Assembly (NCBI RefSeq): GCF_019710575.1
Contig: NZ_JAHWFK010000047.1
Location: 1 to 50,967 of the forward strand
Length of the DNA: 50,967 nt
Direction: 5' to 3'
Source: Paractinoplanes polyasparticus
Lineage (GTDB): Bacteria > Actinomycetota > Actinomycetes > Mycobacteriales > Micromonosporaceae
The position numbers were made by a program, and so were the translations under genes. The notes under the pieces were generated by a model. That model was not told the origin of the DNA, made no database searches, and saw nothing but the letters and a program-made list of their open reading frames with translations. Within the stretch, counting starts at the first letter, position 1. Every line of letters starts with the position of its first letter. Below are positions 49,131 through 50,967 of this stretch, in pieces.

Positions 49131-49170
49131 GTCTTGGCCGGGTGGGTCGGCGCTGGTGCGGTAGTTCCCG

Positions 49171-49380
49171 GCGGTGTGTGGGTGCTTGCCGGGCGGTGTG
49201 TCGTCGTGGTCTGGGTGGGTGCGGCCGGTGGCGGTGTGTGGGTGGTTAGGGCGCTCGCCGGGCGGTGTGTCGTCGTGGTCGGGGCGCGTGCGGCCGGTGG
49301 CGGTGTGTGGGTGGTTAGGGCGCTCGCCAGGCGGTGTGTCGTCGTGGTCCGGATAGGTGCGGCCGGTGGCGGTGCGTCGG
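49171..49380. repeat. 69-bp tandem repeat, three copies plus a partial
   Basis: Copies begin at 49171 (9 bp shorter), 49231, 49300 and 49369 (partial). Each starts GCGGTGTGTGGGTGGTTAGG and includes GGCGGTGTGTCGTCGTGGTC and GTGCGGCCGGTG. Copies 2 and 3 are nearly identical. The unit is a multiple of three, so it keeps frames open artificially. Confidence 0.9.
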
Positions 49381-49721
49381 TGGTTGGCAACGAGCGAGGC
49401 GTCGTGGTTGCGTTAGTTAACGACAACAACCACGTGGCGGTGCTTTTACTTATCGCTCTTCGATCTGCGCGCTTCGGCGGACGCGATCTTGTGTGGCGGT
49501 GCGTCCGGTGACTATTGGCGGTCAGCCGAAAGTGCTTGTCTGTTTTATTTCCGCGCACCCTTCGGCTTCTCGGCCGTCACGCGTGACCAATGAACCGTCA
49601 CCGGTCGATACGCTCACATGTTGAGAGGTTCAGGCTCGTAGGCGAGAGCGCCGAAACTCAACGCGCCCGGATTGAGACCGTCGTGGCGACCCCCGCTGCT
49701 GCATGATCTGAATGGGCAGGC

Positions 49722-49862
49722 CAGCCCACCAGCCCGGCAGCCCACCAGCCCGGCAGCCCACCAGCCCGGCAGCCCACCAGCCCGGCAGCCAGCCAGCCGC
49801 CCAGCCCGGCAGCCAGCCAGCCCGCCAGGTAGGCCGCCAAGCAGGCAGGCAGGCAGGCAGGC
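49722..49862. repeat. 16-bp tandem repeats running into a CAGG microsatellite
   Basis: Four identical copies of CAGCCCACCAGCCCGG fill 49722-49785. Degenerate copies built from CAGCC/AGCCAGCC continue to about 49830. GGCAGGCAGGCAGGCAGGC-type tetranucleotide repeats follow at about 49842-49862. Confidence 0.92.
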
Positions 49863-50048
49863 TGGCTTGCTGATCTTCTGCGCGCAGGTGCCCGCCGTCG
49901 AGAGAGCGGATAGGGACGAAATTGTAGGCAGTTGCGTCGTCGGTGATGATCGAATCCTAGTCGAGTGGTCGATTAATCACCCAACTTTGGCATGATCAAT
50001 AGGCCCCGAGGGCGCCCATTCTGATAGCCGGCGCGGGACAATATAGGC

Positions 50049-50967
50049 ATGCGGCAGCTGCAATTGTTCAATTCGGCAGAGTTGGCAAAAATGCGTGACC
50101 GGACCCGGCGCCGAAACTACTCGCCCGCAGGTGAGGAATTTCGCCGCGAACACGAGCGGCACCGCGCCTGGGGCCTTCAACAAAGGCACTTCGCCAAGCT
50201 GAGCCGTTTGCGCCGCGCCGCTGCCGCGTCGGATTGGAGCGACTGGTCCGAGTCCTCGACCAGCTCCGCAGCTCACCAAGCCACGCCGGCGCCGGCTCCA
50301 ACACCGCGGCCGGCCAAGCCAGTAACTACTTCCTCCGCGGCGCAAGTGGAGCCGGTCGTTGTCTCGTCTGTGCCGCTCAGTCCGGTCGGGCCGGTCGTTG
50401 TCTCATCTGTGCCGCTCCCGTTCGTCGAGCCGGTCGCTGCCCCGCGTGCACAGATCGACTCCGTCGGCGCTGTCACCGGCGTGCCGTCCAGGCTGGCGAC
50501 GTACGCCACGCCGCCGTCCCAGCAGATCGCCGACGTGGCATGCCTGGAGGTCCGCCCAGGCTGCTCCGAGCTCCGGCCAGGCTGCTCCGAGCTCCGGCCA
50601 GGCTGCTCCGAGCTCCGGGCTGGCTGCTCCCAGCTCCGGGCTGGCTGCTCCCAGCTCGGCGCAGGCTGCACCGAGCTCCGGCCAGGCTGCAGTTGCCACC
50701 CCCGAGCTCCGGCCAGGCTGCAGTTGCCACCCCGAGCTCCGGCCAGGCTGCACTTGCCACCCCGAGCTTGTGCACGCCGGCGACCTTACTGCCCTGCCAC
50801 TGTCACCCGCACGAACGGCGCAGCATCTCGCCCGAGGGTAGAAAAGGCGGCCTTGCGGTTCGGCTGGATGCAGTCAGTTGGCGTGCGGCGCGTCCGGCCC
50901 GGGGTGCGAGGCAGCGGGCCTTGCGGTTCGGCTGGCTGTCGCCGCCGCGCGAGCGGCGGCATCCGGT
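50049..50967 (+). CDS. Incomplete open frame: conserved-looking N-terminus, then Cys-heptad repeats
   Basis: An ATG at 50049 opens a frame that has no stop before the window ends (at least 306 codons). The first 60 residues look like a genuine folded, basic domain: MRQLQLFNSAELAKMRDRTR, RNYSPAGEEFRREHERHRAW, GLQQRHFAKLSRL. Then comes a Ser/Thr/Pro/Val linker (about 63-140) with an imperfect repeat VEPVVVSSVPLSP/GPVVVSSVPLPF. After that, heptads of R-P/A-G-C-S/T-E/Q-L (about 169-210) place a Cys every seven residues, followed by an Arg/Pro-rich part. A TATAGG just before the ATG and no ribosome site leave the start unsure. The repeats after codon 165 may be a frame-open repeat rather than true protein. 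No function can be named. Confidence 0.5.
   Translation, partial: MRQLQLFNSAELAKMRDRTRRRNYSPAGEEFRREHERHRAWGLQQRHFAKLSRLRRAAAASDWSDWSESSTSSAAHQATPAPAPTPRPAKPVTTSSAAQVEPVVVSSVPLSPVGPVVVSSVPLPFVEPVAAPRAQIDSVGAVTGVPSRLATYATPPSQQIADVACLEVRPGCSELRPGCSELRPGCSELRAGCSQLRAGCSQLGAGCTELRPGCSCHPRAPARLQLPPRAPARLHLPPRACARRRPYCPATVTRTNGAASRPRVEKAALRFGWMQSVGVRRVRPGVRGSGPCGSAGCRRRASGGIR
50556..50681. repeat. Six tandem 21-bp repeats
   Basis: Units begin at 50556, 50577, 50598, 50619, 50640 and 50661. The first three are identical (CCAGGCTGCTCCGAGCTCCGG); the others differ at 2-4 positions. In the frame from 50049 each unit encodes one Cys-containing heptapeptide. Confidence 0.95.
50672..50762. repeat. Three tandem 30-31-bp repeats
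   Basis: Copies at 50672-50702 (31 bp, one extra C), 50703-50732 and 50733-50762. The unit is the 21-bp repeat core CGAGCTCCGGCCAGGCTGCA extended by a GTTGCCACCC segment. The extra C in the first copy changes the reading frame between copy 1 and copies 2-3. Further right, a 19-bp word (GGCCTTGCGGTTCGGCTGG) recurs at 50849-50867 and 50917-50935. Confidence 0.9.

Larger units (their letters stand above)
49131..50048. other. Repeat-rich intergenic stretch
   Basis: 918 bp with no credible gene. It contains the 69-bp tandem repeats (49171-49380), an AT-richer patch with AGTTAACGACAACAACCACG (about 49413-49433), the perfect palindrome GTCACGCGTGAC (49576-49587), the 16-bp repeats (49722-49785) and a CAGG microsatellite (about 49842-49862). 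Open frames across the repeats on both strands have extreme Gly/Val or Pro/Thr composition that follows from the repeats and lack ribosome sites. Such a region is a likely hot spot for length change. Confidence 0.7.

Noticed and set aside
49134..49511. 125-codon Gly/Val-rich gene
   Set aside because: The frame is open only because the 69-bp repeat is a multiple of three; no ribosome site and no family.
49007..49558. 183-codon minus-strand Pro/Thr-rich gene
   Set aside because: It overlaps the end of the XRE gene, lacks a start signal and its composition comes from the repeat.
49576..49587. Perfect palindrome GTCACGCGTGAC as a regulatory site
   Set aside because: No gene starts nearby in a suitable position, so it is noted only within the intergenic description.
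50359..50841. 160-codon plus-strand frame in the right-edge repeats
   Set aside because: It lies in a different frame from the longer frame starting at 50049, begins without a ribosome site and is mostly repeat-derived Ala/Pro/Ser.

Overview
The window is about 51 kb of very GC-rich DNA (roughly 70% by eye). It has strong GC3 bias, frequent GTG starts and many ATGA/GTGA gene overlaps. Together with several leaderless-type genes, SpoIIE/PP2C phosphatases, a PASTA-less Ser/Thr kinase, an LCP protein and a SigB/F-type sigma factor, this points to an actinomycete, most likely in Micromonosporaceae (Actinoplanes/Micromonospora-like). The genus is an inference. It looks like ordinary chromosome: no tRNA, rRNA, CRISPR array, insertion sequence or integrase was recognised.

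Layout. (1) 1-5.8 kb: the 3' end of a stress-type sigma factor, a large inverted-repeat element, a general-stress membrane protein coupled to a PAP2 phosphatase, a secreted SH3/glucosaminidase wall hydrolase, and a CHASE-PAS histidine kinase. (2) 5.9-17.1 kb: an aldo/keto reductase and a low-molecular-weight tyrosine phosphatase converge on a seven-gene exopolysaccharide operon. That operon runs leftward from 15.7 kb: polyprenyl glycosylphosphotransferase, two glycosyltransferases, pyruvyltransferase, polymerase-like and flippase-like membrane proteins, and a Wzz/BY-kinase. A divergent LCP wall-ligase gene starts at 16.0 kb. Together these form a Wzx/Wzy-type pathway, probably for a pyruvylated, wall-attached polymer. 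(3) 17.1-23.7 kb: the helicase gene hrpA and small genes (a DUF-type protein, a secreted LamG protein, a Rid-family protein, an HxlR regulator), then a 76-aa orphan with a 22-bp tandem repeat at its 3' end. (4) 23.9-31.1 kb: signalling. A B12-binding protein carrying the CarH-like W-x9-EH signature is translationally coupled to a PAS/GAF/PP2C (RsbU-like) phosphatase. Exonuclease III, a GGDEF-EAL protein and a universal stress protein follow. (5) 31.3-40.4 kb: gltA, htpG, a PfkB kinase with an EVE-domain protein, two small membrane or metabolic genes, an MFS-TetR pair divergent from an amidohydrolase, and a GntP permease. (6) 40.5-49.1 kb: a secreted repeat/LamG protein, an endolysin-like M15 protein, a Ser/Thr kinase, a polysaccharide deacetylase-GT2 fusion, and an epimerase divergent from an XRE regulator. 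(7) 49.1-51.0 kb: a repeat-rich tail that ends in an incomplete open frame with cysteine-heptad repeats.

The most attractive candidate for something new is the B12-binding/PP2C pair at 23.9-26.6 kb. It could be a one-operon light- or cobalamin-controlled phosphatase feeding a partner-switching sigma cascade. Secondary candidates are the 46-bp perfect inverted repeat at 189-520, the 22-bp repeat array that captures the stop codon of a small gene, and the Cys-heptad open frame at the right edge. All functional statements come from reading the sequence and from recalled family motifs. No search was run.
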